NCBI RefSeq assembly: GCF_002240225.1
Contig: NZ_CP022584.1
Coordinates: 4,306,094 to 4,370,093, forward strand
Reading direction: 5' to 3'
Length of the DNA: 64,000 nucleotides
Origin: Paenibacillus physcomitrellae
GTDB lineage: Bacteria; Bacillota; Bacilli; Paenibacillales; Paenibacillaceae
Shown here piece after piece: positions 44,973-53,532 of the stretch. Both the position numbers and the translations under genes were made by a program. How positions within the stretch are numbered: the stretch's first letter is position 1; each line of letters begins with the position of its first letter. A model generated the notes under the pieces. It had not been told where the DNA came from. It saw only the letters and a program-made list of their open reading frames with translations, and made no database searches.

Positions 44973-45392
44973 GTGCAGCAGCAAAACCGCAGTCTGCCGA
45001 GTCTTCATCATATTGGAATGACTTCTTATCATTTTGAGGAAACGGTGAAGTTTTATGAGGAGGGCCTTGGATTTACAATTAAGCATATTTGGGGAAGAGA
45101 TAAAAGGGTTTATATGATGGACATGGGAGATGGCTCCTGTATCGAGGTGTTCGAAGGCGGGGAGGAAGATACGCCGGCCCTTGGCCGCTGGCTGCATGTC
45201 GCATTGCGCACGGACGATATCGAGGCGAGCTACCGGCGAGCTATTGCAGCTGGGGGGAAACCCAAGCTTGCCCCAACCTTTGCTGATATTCTGGAGGCCA
45301 AGCCGAAACCCGTTTATATGTATTTTGCCTATGTCATCGGATTTGACGGCGAGGAAATCGAATTTATCCAGGAAGTAGAGGAGGCGCCTTAA
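44973..45392 (+). CDS. VOC (glyoxalase/bleomycin resistance) family protein
   Basis: 139 residues forming a VOC fold: LHHIGMTSYHFEETVKFYEEGLGF at the N-terminus has the first metal-binding His, and GEEIEFIQE the C-terminal Glu. CIEVFEGG and LHVALRTDDIEASYRRAI mark the middle strands and helix. VOC enzymes are metal-dependent isomerases, epimerases or lyases; in this locus it could act on a ketosugar or a reactive aldehyde. GTG start, six bases after the permease stop. Its TAA overlaps the next ATG. Confidence 0.8.
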   Translation: MQQQNRSLPSLHHIGMTSYHFEETVKFYEEGLGFTIKHIWGRDKRVYMMDMGDGSCIEVFEGGEEDTPALGRWLHVALRTDDIEASYRRAIAAGGKPKLAPTFADILEAKPKPVYMYFAYVIGFDGEEIEFIQEVEEAP

Positions 45393-46390
45393 TGGTCGAA
45401 ACCATGAACCGATGCGTGAGGTTTGTTCGGAAGCAGGATGCGCAGTTTATTTCCGAGGCATTCGAGGATCGGCCTCTGCTTCCGGGAGAGATATTAGGTA
45501 AAACGGTGGTTTCTTTGATTTCAACTGGATCAGAACGTGGCGGATACATGGATTATAACGACAACATGGCCTATCCGCAGGTGACTGGATATGCTGCCAT
45601 TCTGGAAGTCCTTGAGATCGGACCGGGTGTGACGAAGGTACAGAAAGGGGATTTGTTTTTTGCAGGTACGCCCCATCATCTATACAACAGGGTTCACGAG
45701 GAGGATATTTTGCCGGTCCCAGCTGGACTTCCCCCTGAGAAAGCTGTCTACTGCCGGTTTCCTGCCGTTTCCCTGAGTTCCATTGTGCAAATGCCTGTGA
45801 GTCCAACGGAGCCCGTATTGGTTATGGGGCTGGGACTTGTAGGGCTGATGTGTGCCCAGGTGCTTCAAAACTTTGGCTATGACGTTTGGTCCGTGGATCC
45901 GGTCCGGCGGCGCAGAGACAATGCACGGTTAAATGGCATTTTGCACGCTGTATCTGGTGTGGACGAGATTCCGGCCGAACTGACCGGTAAATTTGGGGCG
46001 GCTTTCGACTGCAGCGGAGACGAATCGGCTATTTACGGCTGTGCAGACAAAATTCGCCATGGAGGGCATTTGTTTCTGGTTGGAGTCCCTTGGCGGAAAA
46101 CGACAGACGAGGATGGCCATAGACTGTTGCTAAAAATCTTTTACGGTTTCCTTCACGTTCATTCCGGCTGGGAATGGACCTTGCCTCGCAGATCGGGGGA
46201 TTTTTTACCGGAAAGCCACTACCGCTGCCTGGAAAAATCGCTGCAGTGGATTGCCGAAGGCAAGCTGCGCATGGACGATATCGCTGCCGTCGTGGATCCT
46301 TCCGACTGTCCCGAGGTTTATCGGGAAATCGGCGATGGTGAGCTTCAGCATAAGGCGAATTGCGTCATGTTTGACTGGCGGGCTTATTGA
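45392..46390 (+). CDS. Zinc-less MDR-family dehydrogenase, second paralogue
   Basis: 332 residues, clearly related to the protein at 33260: KTVVSLISTGSERGGYMDY, YCRFPAVSLSS, VLVMGLGLVGLMCAQ and HSGWEWTLPR have counterparts there. It also lacks the Cys and His-Glu ligands of the catalytic zinc. The nucleotide fold is followed by VWSVDPVRRRRDNA, where an Asp and Arg cluster follows the second strand. The stop/start overlap TAATG couples it to the VOC gene. The two paralogues may act on different carbons or in opposite directions on the same sugar. Confidence 0.8.
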   Translation: MVETMNRCVRFVRKQDAQFISEAFEDRPLLPGEILGKTVVSLISTGSERGGYMDYNDNMAYPQVTGYAAILEVLEIGPGVTKVQKGDLFFAGTPHHLYNRVHEEDILPVPAGLPPEKAVYCRFPAVSLSSIVQMPVSPTEPVLVMGLGLVGLMCAQVLQNFGYDVWSVDPVRRRRDNARLNGILHAVSGVDEIPAELTGKFGAAFDCSGDESAIYGCADKIRHGGHLFLVGVPWRKTTDEDGHRLLLKIFYGFLHVHSGWEWTLPRRSGDFLPESHYRCLEKSLQWIAEGKLRMDDIAAVVDPSDCPEVYREIGDGELQHKANCVMFDWRAY

Positions 46391-46452
46391 AAACAGCGGG
46401 GTGAAGCACATTTTATCGGAGATTAGCCAGATCGGTTAGGAGGAGAATACCG

Positions 46453-47217
46453 ATGAACGATATTCGGATTACCGTGTTTTGTGAACATCATCAAGACCGG
46501 TACGAGCCGGTCAAAAGTGTTTATCCGGATGGCATACATGCCGCGATTGCCGCAGCTTTTGCTGAGGAACCGGGTTTTCAGATTACCATTGCTACGCAGG
46601 ATATGCCCAGTCATGGGCTTACAAACGAAGTATTGGAGTGTACGGACGTACTCATATGGTGGAGCCATATTGACAATCATCTTCTGGACGATACGGTCGC
46701 GAATGAGGTTTGCAGGCGGGTCGTCAGGGACGGTATGGGATTTATCGCCCTTCATTCCGCAAGCTTCTCTAAGCCATGGCAGCGGATGCTGGGCATCGAA
46801 TACGAGGCGGGGGAATGGGGGCGTTTCCGGACGATGCCCAAAGGGGAAAAGGAGCGGTTATGGGTCGTCGCTCCCGGTCATCCTATCTGCGAAGGGCTAG
46901 GGGACTTTATCGAAATTCCACAGGACGAGATGTACGGAGAGCCCATGCTGATTCCTGAACCGGATAAGCTGCTGTTTATCGCGTGGTGGGAAGGAGGGGA
47001 GGTGTGCCGGAGCGGGACGCTGTTCGAGCGTGGACGCGGGAAAATTTTTGGCTTTACGCCCGGTCATGAAGAGTTTCCTATTTATCATCAGTCGGAGATC
47101 CGCCGCGTCCTCCGCAACGCAGTCCGCTTTTTGGCTCCTGCCGGCGGAGCTAAAGTTCATTCCGGGGAAGGCCATTTGTCTGGGGAAGCAAGGGAAGATC
47201 TGTCGCATCGGATGTAG
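46453..47217 (+). CDS. ThuA-domain protein, second copy
   Basis: 254 residues, closer to the classical trehalose-utilisation ThuA family than the first copy. ITVFCEHHQDR, VYPDGIHAAIAAAF, DVLIWWSHIDNHLLDD, GFIALHSASFSKPW and the C-terminal GRGKIFGFTPGHEEFPIY are family features, with the GHE probably near the active site. It is the last gene of the operon, after GGAGGAG. The pairing with MDR dehydrogenases is reminiscent of the rhizobial ThuA/ThuB pair, where a dehydrogenase makes a 3-keto sugar; the analogy is an inference. Confidence 0.85.
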   Translation: MNDIRITVFCEHHQDRYEPVKSVYPDGIHAAIAAAFAEEPGFQITIATQDMPSHGLTNEVLECTDVLIWWSHIDNHLLDDTVANEVCRRVVRDGMGFIALHSASFSKPWQRMLGIEYEAGEWGRFRTMPKGEKERLWVVAPGHPICEGLGDFIEIPQDEMYGEPMLIPEPDKLLFIAWWEGGEVCRSGTLFERGRGKIFGFTPGHEEFPIYHQSEIRRVLRNAVRFLAPAGGAKVHSGEGHLSGEAREDLSHRM

Positions 47218-47245
47218 GTAAGTAGTAGGGCTTTATAATGAGAGT

Positions 47246-47277
47246 TTGGCCGCAGCTTTCAGCTGCGGTTTTTTGCG
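47246..47277 (+). terminator. Terminator of the GH9 locus operon
   Basis: CCGCAGCT (47250-47257) pairs with AGCTGCGG (47261-47268), followed by six T. Confidence 0.88.
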
Positions 47278-47378
47278 TTATCGATTGCTTGTCATGCTAG
47301 TCTGCATAATTGGCCAAGTTCCCTCATAGACATGTTATCAGATTGGGAAAACAATGTGCCGAAGGGGATGATAATAAC

Positions 47379-48470
47379 ATGCGTCGTATCACGTTGATCT
47401 TAGCCATCGTGGTGTGCTTCTCTGCCTTGCTGGCCGGATGCGGGAAGAAAGATGCGGCAGGCGTCGTCAAGGATTTAAACCAGTCTTTAGGCAAGCTGGA
47501 AAGTTATGAAGGTTCGGGGGTTATGACGTTACATACCGGCGAAACGCCTCAGATGTACAAAGTACAGGTGTGGTATATGAACCCGTCTTATTACCGGATC
47601 GCTTTAACCAATGCTCAGAAAGACATCACTCAAATCGTGCTGCGCAATGACCAGGGCGTTTATGTGCTGACGCCGAGCCTCAACAAAAGCTTCCGTTTCC
47701 AAAGCGATTGGCCGGATAATCAGGGACAGGTTTATTTGTACCAGACGCTTGTTCGCAGTATTTTGTCCGACAATACCCGCCAGTTTGTAAACGACAAGGA
47801 CAGTTATGTCTTTGAAGTGGCTGCCAACTACAATACCCAATCGTTGGTTCGTCAGAAGATTTGGCTGAGCAAAGACGGCTACAAACCGCAGCAGGTGCAG
47901 GTATCCGATTCCTCCGCCCAGGTCGTGGTGGAAGTGAAGTTTGATCAGTTCGAGTTCGGCAAGAAATTTGATAAGAAGGACTTTGATATGCAGCAGAATC
48001 TCAACACGGCCAGCCAGGATTCCCAAGGGACCATGCTGGAAGTGGATGAGAACGGCCAGCTGATCGAGAAACCGGCAAGCGCTGACACGGCAGCGGAGGG
48101 CGGCGGCGCGGCGAGCCTGCCGGCTCTCAATGAATCGTTTGGCGTTATTCTTCCTACTTATATTCCGGACGGTGCCGAAGAGAAATCGACTCAGGTGCTG
48201 GATAATGCCGACCGCAGCTCGGTAATGGTGCAATACGACGGGGAATATCAATATACGATTCTGGAATCCCGTTCCCTTGACCGAGCCGTCTCCCTGCAGA
48301 AAGGAGATTTGATCGACATGGGTTTCACGTTCGGGCAGCTCTCCGGAGATGATCTGCAGACGTTGACCTGGACCCAGGACGGACTGGATTTCCAAATTAC
48401 AAGCGCGGATCTCCCGGTGAACGAGATGATCAAAATCGCCGCTTCTATGCAGGATCAAACGGGTAAATAA
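47379..48470 (+). CDS. ydcC: YdcC/LolA-like lipoprotein
   Basis: 363 residues. The signal peptide ends in the lipobox LLAGC (Cys about 22). The central part has the LolA/LppX-like half-barrel wording of Gram-positive YdcC proteins (LESYEGSGVMTLHTGETPQMYKVQVWYMNPSYYRIAL), and the C-terminal part resembles a DUF4367 domain. B. subtilis ydcC, recalled as sporulation-associated, also precedes alr and the EndoA operon, so synteny supports the name. The start is the ATG at 47379 with AAGGGGA upstream; a longer frame from 47310 includes no ribosome site. Confidence 0.88.
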   Translation: MRRITLILAIVVCFSALLAGCGKKDAAGVVKDLNQSLGKLESYEGSGVMTLHTGETPQMYKVQVWYMNPSYYRIALTNAQKDITQIVLRNDQGVYVLTPSLNKSFRFQSDWPDNQGQVYLYQTLVRSILSDNTRQFVNDKDSYVFEVAANYNTQSLVRQKIWLSKDGYKPQQVQVSDSSAQVVVEVKFDQFEFGKKFDKKDFDMQQNLNTASQDSQGTMLEVDENGQLIEKPASADTAAEGGGAASLPALNESFGVILPTYIPDGAEEKSTQVLDNADRSSVMVQYDGEYQYTILESRSLDRAVSLQKGDLIDMGFTFGQLSGDDLQTLTWTQDGLDFQITSADLPVNEMIKIAASMQDQTGK

Positions 48471-48473
48471 TAA

Positions 48474-48542
48474 AGCAAGGCGGATCAAAGGCTGGTTTTG
48501 GGCATAATACCCACCAGCCCGGCCATCCGCCTTGTCTGTTTT
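48474..48542 (+). terminator. Terminator between ydcC and alr
   Basis: CAAGGCGGAT (48476-48485) pairs with ATCCGCCTTG (48525-48534), with an inner GGCTGG/CCAGCC stem; the tail TCTGTTTTA is only moderately T-rich. Confidence 0.65.
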
Positions 48543-48677
48543 ACGGAACGTTAGGGCTGTACACGGTAACGGTGCTCTTTTTCTCAAAGGAAACCTATCG
48601 ATTTGACAGTGGGCAGACGGAACATTAGGATGGATCTAAGGCTTCATGGGCTTACATTGTTAAAGAAGGTGACCTTT

Positions 48678-49856
48678 GTGCAAGTGAATTATCGACCGAC
48701 TGCTGCAGAAATTGATCTGGATGCTTTGGAATCCAATTATCTGGCACTCAGACAATCCCTGCCGGAAGGGATGAAACTGCTGATCTGCGTAAAAGCTAAC
48801 GCTTATGGGCACGGCGCCGTACATGTTGCGATAGAAATGCAGCGCCTGAAGGCGGACTACATAAGTGTGGCTTTTCTGGATGAGGCGCTCGAATTGCGCG
48901 CAGCAGGCATTACGATGCCTATCCTGGTTCTGGGTTATACGCCCCCTGAAGGCGTGCGTACAGCTTTGGAGCATGACATCACGATCTGCCTCTTTGATGA
49001 TGAGGTGCTGGAAGCCGCAAGCAGACTTGAGCCTGCAGCTTCAGCAGCCAAGCTGAAAGTCCACATTAAAGTGGACACAGGGATGGGGCGCATCGGTTTG
49101 CTGCCGGATGAGGCGCCGGCGTTTGTGCAAAAGGCGGTTTCTGTTCCGGGCTTGGAGGTCGAAGGACTGTTTACCCATTTCTCAACAGCAGATGAAGAAG
49201 ACAAATCTTATACACTTGAACAATACAGAAGGTTTCAGGACGTTACGGACGCGCTGAAGGAACTTCAGATCAAGGTGCCTATCATACATACGGGCAACAG
49301 CGCCACAGCGATCGATCTGCCGGAACTTTCCTTTGATATGGTACGGGTCGGGATTGCGATTTACGGACTGTACCCGTCGGATGAGGTTCATCACCAGAAC
49401 GTGAAGCTGATACCGGTACTTTCGCTCAAAACCAGATTGTCATATGTTAAAGAACTGCCGCCGGGCTGGGGAGTCAGCTATGGGAAAAGATACGAAACGC
49501 AAGATTGGGAAATCATCGGCACTCTGCCTGTAGGTTATGCCGACGGATACTCCCGGATGCTTGGCGGCAAAGCGCATGTCCTGATACGCGGGCGCCGCGT
49601 TCCAGTGGTTGGAACCATCTGTATGGATCAGTGTATGGTATCTCTGCAAGACTTCAAGGACAACGGAGAACAAATTCAAGTCGGTGAGGAGGCTGTTCTG
49701 ATCGGCCGGCAGCAGGGCGGAGAAATCTCCGCGGATGAGCTGGCTTCCTGGCTGGGAACGATCCACTATGAGGTGATCTGCATGATTGCCCACCGGGTGC
49801 CCCGGTTTTACAAGAAGACCGGGCGCCAGGACGAAATCGTTAACCCGCTGTTCTAA
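48678..49856 (+). CDS. alr: Alanine racemase
   Basis: 392 residues, fold-type III PLP enzyme. The PLP lysine is Lys39 in LICVKANAYGHG, and the second catalytic base is the Tyr of GWGVSYGKRY in the C-terminal domain; HTGNSATAID binds the phosphate. It makes D-alanine for peptidoglycan and in spores tunes germination. The start is the GTG at 48678 with GAAGGTGA just upstream; an in-frame TTG at 48603 would add 25 residues that the family lacks. It is followed by ndoAI-ndoA after 358 bases. Confidence 0.95.
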   Translation: MQVNYRPTAAEIDLDALESNYLALRQSLPEGMKLLICVKANAYGHGAVHVAIEMQRLKADYISVAFLDEALELRAAGITMPILVLGYTPPEGVRTALEHDITICLFDDEVLEAASRLEPAASAAKLKVHIKVDTGMGRIGLLPDEAPAFVQKAVSVPGLEVEGLFTHFSTADEEDKSYTLEQYRRFQDVTDALKELQIKVPIIHTGNSATAIDLPELSFDMVRVGIAIYGLYPSDEVHHQNVKLIPVLSLKTRLSYVKELPPGWGVSYGKRYETQDWEIIGTLPVGYADGYSRMLGGKAHVLIRGRRVPVVGTICMDQCMVSLQDFKDNGEQIQVGEEAVLIGRQQGGEISADELASWLGTIHYEVICMIAHRVPRFYKKTGRQDEIVNPLF

Positions 49857-50214
49857 TCCTGGCAAGCTGGAGACGGGACAGGACGGAGGATTCATTCGTC
49901 AAGCAAAACTTTTATCGAACTTTGAAGGAATCTGCTGAAGACATCCCGAATGATTATAAAAAGGGCAGCATCCTGCTTGTTGAAGAGCGGAATAAACGGA
50001 TTTGTTCTGCGTATAAGACGGAGGCGTATACTAAGTATATAACTAATATATTGAAATAAGCCTTCAGGTATATACGCCAAATAGGTTCTAGTTTATAATG
50101 GATGCAGCATACTTGATATACGGGAAGCATATATTCCTTTGTATATATTTCCTTGAATAGCGATATACTATTTTTAAGGAATGGTTCGAAAGGTTTTGTG
50201 GGGGTGGAAATCAG
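49857..50214. other. 358-bp spacer between alr and ndoAI
   Basis: The second half is very AT-rich with several TATA-like blocks, including TATAAT at 50094-50099 without a clear -35 partner, so the promoter of the antitoxin-toxin pair is probably here. In the first half a plus-strand frame from about 49898 to 50059 encodes a protein-like 53-residue sequence but lacks a start codon. Confidence 0.5.
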
Positions 50215-50496
50215 TTGGCAAATATGCACAGTACCAAAAGGATCATGATCAGTTTGCCGGATCATCTTCTTCAGGAAGTGGACGGAATTGCCCGGCTGGA
50301 GAATTCCAATCGCAGTGAGCTTATCAGACAGGCCATGAAGCTGTATTTGAACGAACGCAAGAAGCGGTTCATTCGGGATTCTATGCAGCGGGGGTATATG
50401 GAAATGGCCAAAATTAATTTGACCATGGCTGCTGAGGCGTTTCACGCAGAGGAAGATGCAGACAGCACCCTTGACCGCCTGGTAAGCGGGGTGTAG
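50215..50496 (+). CDS. ndoAI: EndoAI antitoxin, ribbon-helix-helix protein
   Basis: 93 residues, matching B. subtilis EndoAI. KRIMISLPDHLLQEVDGIA at the N-terminus is the beta-strand/helix of a ribbon-helix-helix DNA-binding domain. RRGYMEMAKINL-like QRGYMEMAKINL in the middle and the RLVSGV end are nearly as in Bacillus. It binds EndoA and blocks its active site and probably represses the operon. The TTG at 50215 after GGGGGTGG is the best start; an ATG at 50224 is possible. The toxin gene follows after three bases. Confidence 0.92.
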   Translation: MANMHSTKRIMISLPDHLLQEVDGIARLENSNRSELIRQAMKLYLNERKKRFIRDSMQRGYMEMAKINLTMAAEAFHAEEDADSTLDRLVSGV

Positions 50497-50499
50497 ACA

Positions 50500-50850
50500 T
50501 TGATTGTAAAGCGCGGCGACGTTTTTTTCGCAGATCTCTCTCCTGTGGTCGGTTCCGAGCAGGGTGGGGTCAGACCGGTGCTGATCATCCAGAACGATAT
50601 CGGGAACCGTTTTAGTCCGACTGCCATTGTGGCGGCCATCACGGCCCAAATCCAGAAGGCGAAGCTGCCGACCCATGTGGAAATTGACGCTGAAGCTCAC
50701 GGCTTTGACCGTGATTCCGTCATTTTGCTGGAGCAGATCCGGACGATCGACAAGCAGCGGCTGACGGACAAAATCACGCACCTGGACGAGGAAACGATGA
50801 AGAAGGTAGATGACTCCCTTCTGATCAGTCTGGGTTTAATTGATTTTTAG
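50500..50850 (+). CDS. ndoA: EndoA toxin, MazF-type mRNA interferase
   Basis: 116 residues, nearly the same as B. subtilis Endo[21 protein letters not shown] at the start, the [12 protein letters not shown] loop with the catalytic Arg, and [16 protein letters not shown] are all conserved. The Bacillus enzyme cuts mRNA at UACAU. A TTG start is used, with AGCGGGG upstream. The pair sits after alr as in Bacilli and is a core chromosomal element rather than a mobile module. Confidence 0.95.
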   Translation: MIVKRGDVFFADLSPVVGSEQGGVRPVLIIQNDIGNRFSPTAIVAAITAQIQKAKLPTHVEIDAEAHGFDRDSVILLEQIRTIDKQRLTDKITHLDEETMKKVDDSLLISLGLIDF

Positions 50851-50918
50851 TTGAGACGGATTGATTTTGAGTTAGACTGCTTGCTTTGAGTGAGATGTAT
50901 GGTTTGAGTGAGATGTAT
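50851..50918. repeat. Degenerate tandem repeats after ndoA
   Basis: TTGAG-led units start at 50851, 50867, 50886 and 50904 (steps of 16, 19 and 18). The last two are identical over 16 bases (TTTGAGTGAGATGTAT at 50885 and 50903). Confidence 0.75.
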
Positions 50919-50942
50919 TATGGATTATGGAGAATATGTAAG

Positions 50943-50982
50943 GGGGCGCTCCGCCGGTTGGCGGAGTGCCTTTTGTTTTTTC
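50943..50982 (+). terminator. Terminator of the ndoAI-ndoA operon
   Basis: GGCGCTCCGCC (50945-50955) pairs with GGCGGAGTGCC (50960-50970), followed by TTTTGTTTTTT. Confidence 0.88.
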
Positions 50983-51118
50983 GGGAATTTTGCAATAATG
51001 GAAGGGTACGCGGTTTTAAGATAGGCTGTTTGTGTTGTAGACTGCTGCAGGAAAAGCGGTTCTTAGCAGCCCGCCGCATTAGAAGACAGGAATTGTAAAG
51101 AAGAGAGGGAATTATCCA

Positions 51119-53353
51119 TTGTCAGAACAGGATATAAATGTACAAGCTGCGGCGCCTTCGGAACAGGCGAAAGCAGAGGAGCAGGAGCAGATTATCCGCC
51201 AGGTCTCCAAGGAACTTAACCTGACGCTTAAGCAGGTCCGTACCACGATTTCATTGCTGGACGAAGGCAACACGATTCCGTTTATTGCCCGCTACCGCAA
51301 GGAAATGACGGGTGAGCTGGACGAGAACCAGCTGCACAGCATTGAAGAAAGAAACCAATACTTGCGCGGCCTCGCAGAGCGTAAACGTGAAGTCATCCGT
51401 ATCATCGACGAGCAGGGCAAGCTGACCAAAGAGCTGGCCGAATCGATCCGCCAGGCAGTGAAGCTGCAGGAGGTCGAAGATTTATACCGTCCGTTCCGCC
51501 AGAAGCGGAAGACGCGGGCGAGCGTCGCGAAGGAGAAAGGGCTTGAGCCTCTGGCTGAATGGCTGCTGTCCCAGCCGGCCAAAGGAGATCCTGCAGCACA
51601 GGCGGCTGCTTACATCGATGCTGATAAAGGTGTAGCCACCGCAGAAGAAGCGCTGCAGGGCGCGATGGATATTCTGGCCGAGCAGTTTGCCGATGAGGCG
51701 AAGATCCGGGCGTGGATCCGCCGCTATACGATGGATCATGCTCTGATTGTATCGGAAGCGAAGGATGCGGAGCAGGAATCCGTTTATGAAATGTACTATA
51801 ACTACCGTGAGCTGGCCAAAAAGATGCCGCCGCACCGTATTCTGGCGATCAACCGCGGCGAACGGGAGAACGTCTTGAAGATCGGTCTTGAGGTGCAGGC
51901 AGAGCCGGTTCATGCCTTCATGACGAAGCAAATCATGAAGGGCAGCTCGGCGACCGCTGCTTTGCTGCAGACGGCCATTGAGGACGCTTATAAACGGCTG
52001 ATCGCGTCTTCGATTGAACGCGAGCTGCGGGGCGAGCTGACCGAGAAAGCCGAAGCGCAGGCGATTTCGATCTTCTCCGCCAACCTGCGCAGCCTGCTGC
52101 TGCAGCCGCCGGTGAAGGGCAAAACTGTGTTAGGCGTCGATCCGGCCTATCGGACGGGCTGCAAGCTGGCCGTAGTTGACGACACCGGCAAGCTGCTGGA
52201 GGTGGCCGTGACGTATCCGACTCCTCCGAACAACAAAAAGAAAGAAGCCGCTGCCAAATTCCACGAATTGATTGACCGGTACGGCATCAATCTGATCGCC
52301 ATCGGCAACGGCACCGCTTCACGCGAAACGGAGCAGTTCGTCGCGGAAGTGATCGCCGAGCGCAAGCAGGACGAGCTGGCTTACCTGATCGTCAACGAGG
52401 CTGGCGCGAGCGTGTATTCCGCCTCCAAGCTGGCGCAGGAGGAGTTCCCGGAGCTGGACGTCGCCGAGCGCAGCGCAGCGTCGATTGCGCGCCGCCTGCA
52501 GGATCCGCTGGCGGAGCTGGTCAAGATCGAGCCGAAGGCGATCGGAGTTGGCCAATACCAGCATGACGTGTCCCAGAAGCATCTGGACGAAAGCCTGAAG
52601 GTGGTCGTGGAATCGGCCGTTAACCATGTCGGCGTTGATGTGAATACCGCTTCTTCGGCGCTGCTGTCCTATGTATCCGGCGTGAATGCAACGATTGCGA
52701 AGAACATCGTGAAATTCCGCGAGGAGAACGGCAAATTCACCAGCCGTAAAATGCTACAGAAGGTGCCGCGTCTCGGCGCCAAAACGTTCGAGCAGTGCGT
52801 AGGTTTCATGCGGATTGGCGGCGGGGAGAATCCGCTCGACTACACGCCGATTCACCCGGAATCCTATGACGTGGTGAACCGACTGTTTACCGAGCTGGGA
52901 CTCGGTATCGATCAGCTGGGCACCAAAGAGCTGGCCGATCGTCTCGCGGCGGTCAATGTGGAAGAGCTGGCTGTCAAGCTGGAAGTCGGCGCGCCGACGC
53001 TGCGCGACATTGTGGACAGCCTGGTCCGTCCGGGCCGCGACCCGCGTGAAGAGCTGCCGGCTCCGATTTTCCGCAAAGATGTGCTCAAGCTGGAGGATCT
53101 GGTGCCGGGCATGGAGCTTCAAGGGACCGTTCGCAACGTCATCGACTTTGGCGCCTTTGTCGACATCGGCGTCAAAAACGACGGCCTCGTGCATATCTCC
53201 CAGCTCAGCAGCGGATACGTCAAACATCCGATGGACGTTGTATCCGTTGGCGATAACGTGACTGTCTGGGTGCTGAACGTGGATGAGAAGAAAGGCCGCG
53301 TGGGCCTTACAATGCGCTCTCCGGGCGGCAGCAGCGCTGCAAACGCTCAGTGA
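51119..53353 (+). CDS. tex: Tex-family RNA-binding protein with S1 domain
   Basis: 744 residues. A Tex N-terminal domain carries LDEGNTIPFIARYRKEMTG (about 49-67); a YqgF/RuvC-like region carries GVDPAYRTGCKLAVVD near 340; a helix-hairpin-helix part has VGVDVNTASSALLSYVSGV; and an S1 domain spans about 655-725 (LVPGMELQGTVRNVIDFGAFVDIGV). Tex binds nucleic acids and affects transcription and RNA turnover. The start is TTG at 51119 after GAGAGGGAA. Its place after ndoA and before cmpA and sprT is as in B. subtilis (ydcI). Confidence 0.94.
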   Translation: MSEQDINVQAAAPSEQAKAEEQEQIIRQVSKELNLTLKQVRTTISLLDEGNTIPFIARYRKEMTGELDENQLHSIEERNQYLRGLAERKREVIRIIDEQGKLTKELAESIRQAVKLQEVEDLYRPFRQKRKTRASVAKEKGLEPLAEWLLSQPAKGDPAAQAAAYIDADKGVATAEEALQGAMDILAEQFADEAKIRAWIRRYTMDHALIVSEAKDAEQESVYEMYYNYRELAKKMPPHRILAINRGERENVLKIGLEVQAEPVHAFMTKQIMKGSSATAALLQTAIEDAYKRLIASSIERELRGELTEKAEAQAISIFSANLRSLLLQPPVKGKTVLGVDPAYRTGCKLAVVDDTGKLLEVAVTYPTPPNNKKKEAAAKFHELIDRYGINLIAIGNGTASRETEQFVAEVIAERKQDELAYLIVNEAGASVYSASKLAQEEFPELDVAERSAASIARRLQDPLAELVKIEPKAIGVGQYQHDVSQKHLDESLKVVVESAVNHVGVDVNTASSALLSYVSGVNATIAKNIVKFREENGKFTSRKMLQKVPRLGAKTFEQCVGFMRIGGGENPLDYTPIHPESYDVVNRLFTELGLGIDQLGTKELADRLAAVNVEELAVKLEVGAPTLRDIVDSLVRPGRDPREELPAPIFRKDVLKLEDLVPGMELQGTVRNVIDFGAFVDIGVKNDGLVHISQLSSGYVKHPMDVVSVGDNVTVWVLNVDEKKGRVGLTMRSPGGSSAANAQ

Positions 53354-53455
53354 ATATGGCTTTTCTGAATGACTGAATCCTGATTTCTCGGCCAAGTGCT
53401 GACATAGGGCTTTACGATTCGGATCTACAATAAGCCTACAATCAAGCTTTCACAT

Positions 53456-53508
53456 TGAAAAAGCCGCATTTCCTGTCTGCTCAGCAGAGGAACTTGCGGC
53501 TTTTTGTT
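53456..53508 (+). terminator. Terminator of tex
   Basis: AAAAAGCCGCA (53458-53468) pairs with TGCGGCTTTTT (53495-53505), giving T-runs on both exits; it also serves the convergent cmpA gene. Confidence 0.85.
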
Positions 53509-53532
53509 ATGGTGGTTATTGTCCTTTACCCG

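Noticed and set aside
33121-47275. Reading the GH9 locus as a cellulose or cellobiose system
   Set aside because: Not excluded, but the NagB-like gene next to the ROK kinase and the lack of a GH1/GH3 or phosphorylase gene make an amino-sugar substrate more likely.
50215-50850. EndoAI/EndoA as a mobile toxin-antitoxin module
   Set aside because: It sits in the conserved ydcC-alr-ndoAI-ndoA-tex order and is nearly identical to the Bacillus core system.
50886-51098. Plus-strand 70-codon frame between ndoA and tex
   Set aside because: It overlaps the tandem repeats and the ndoA terminator and has no ribosome site.
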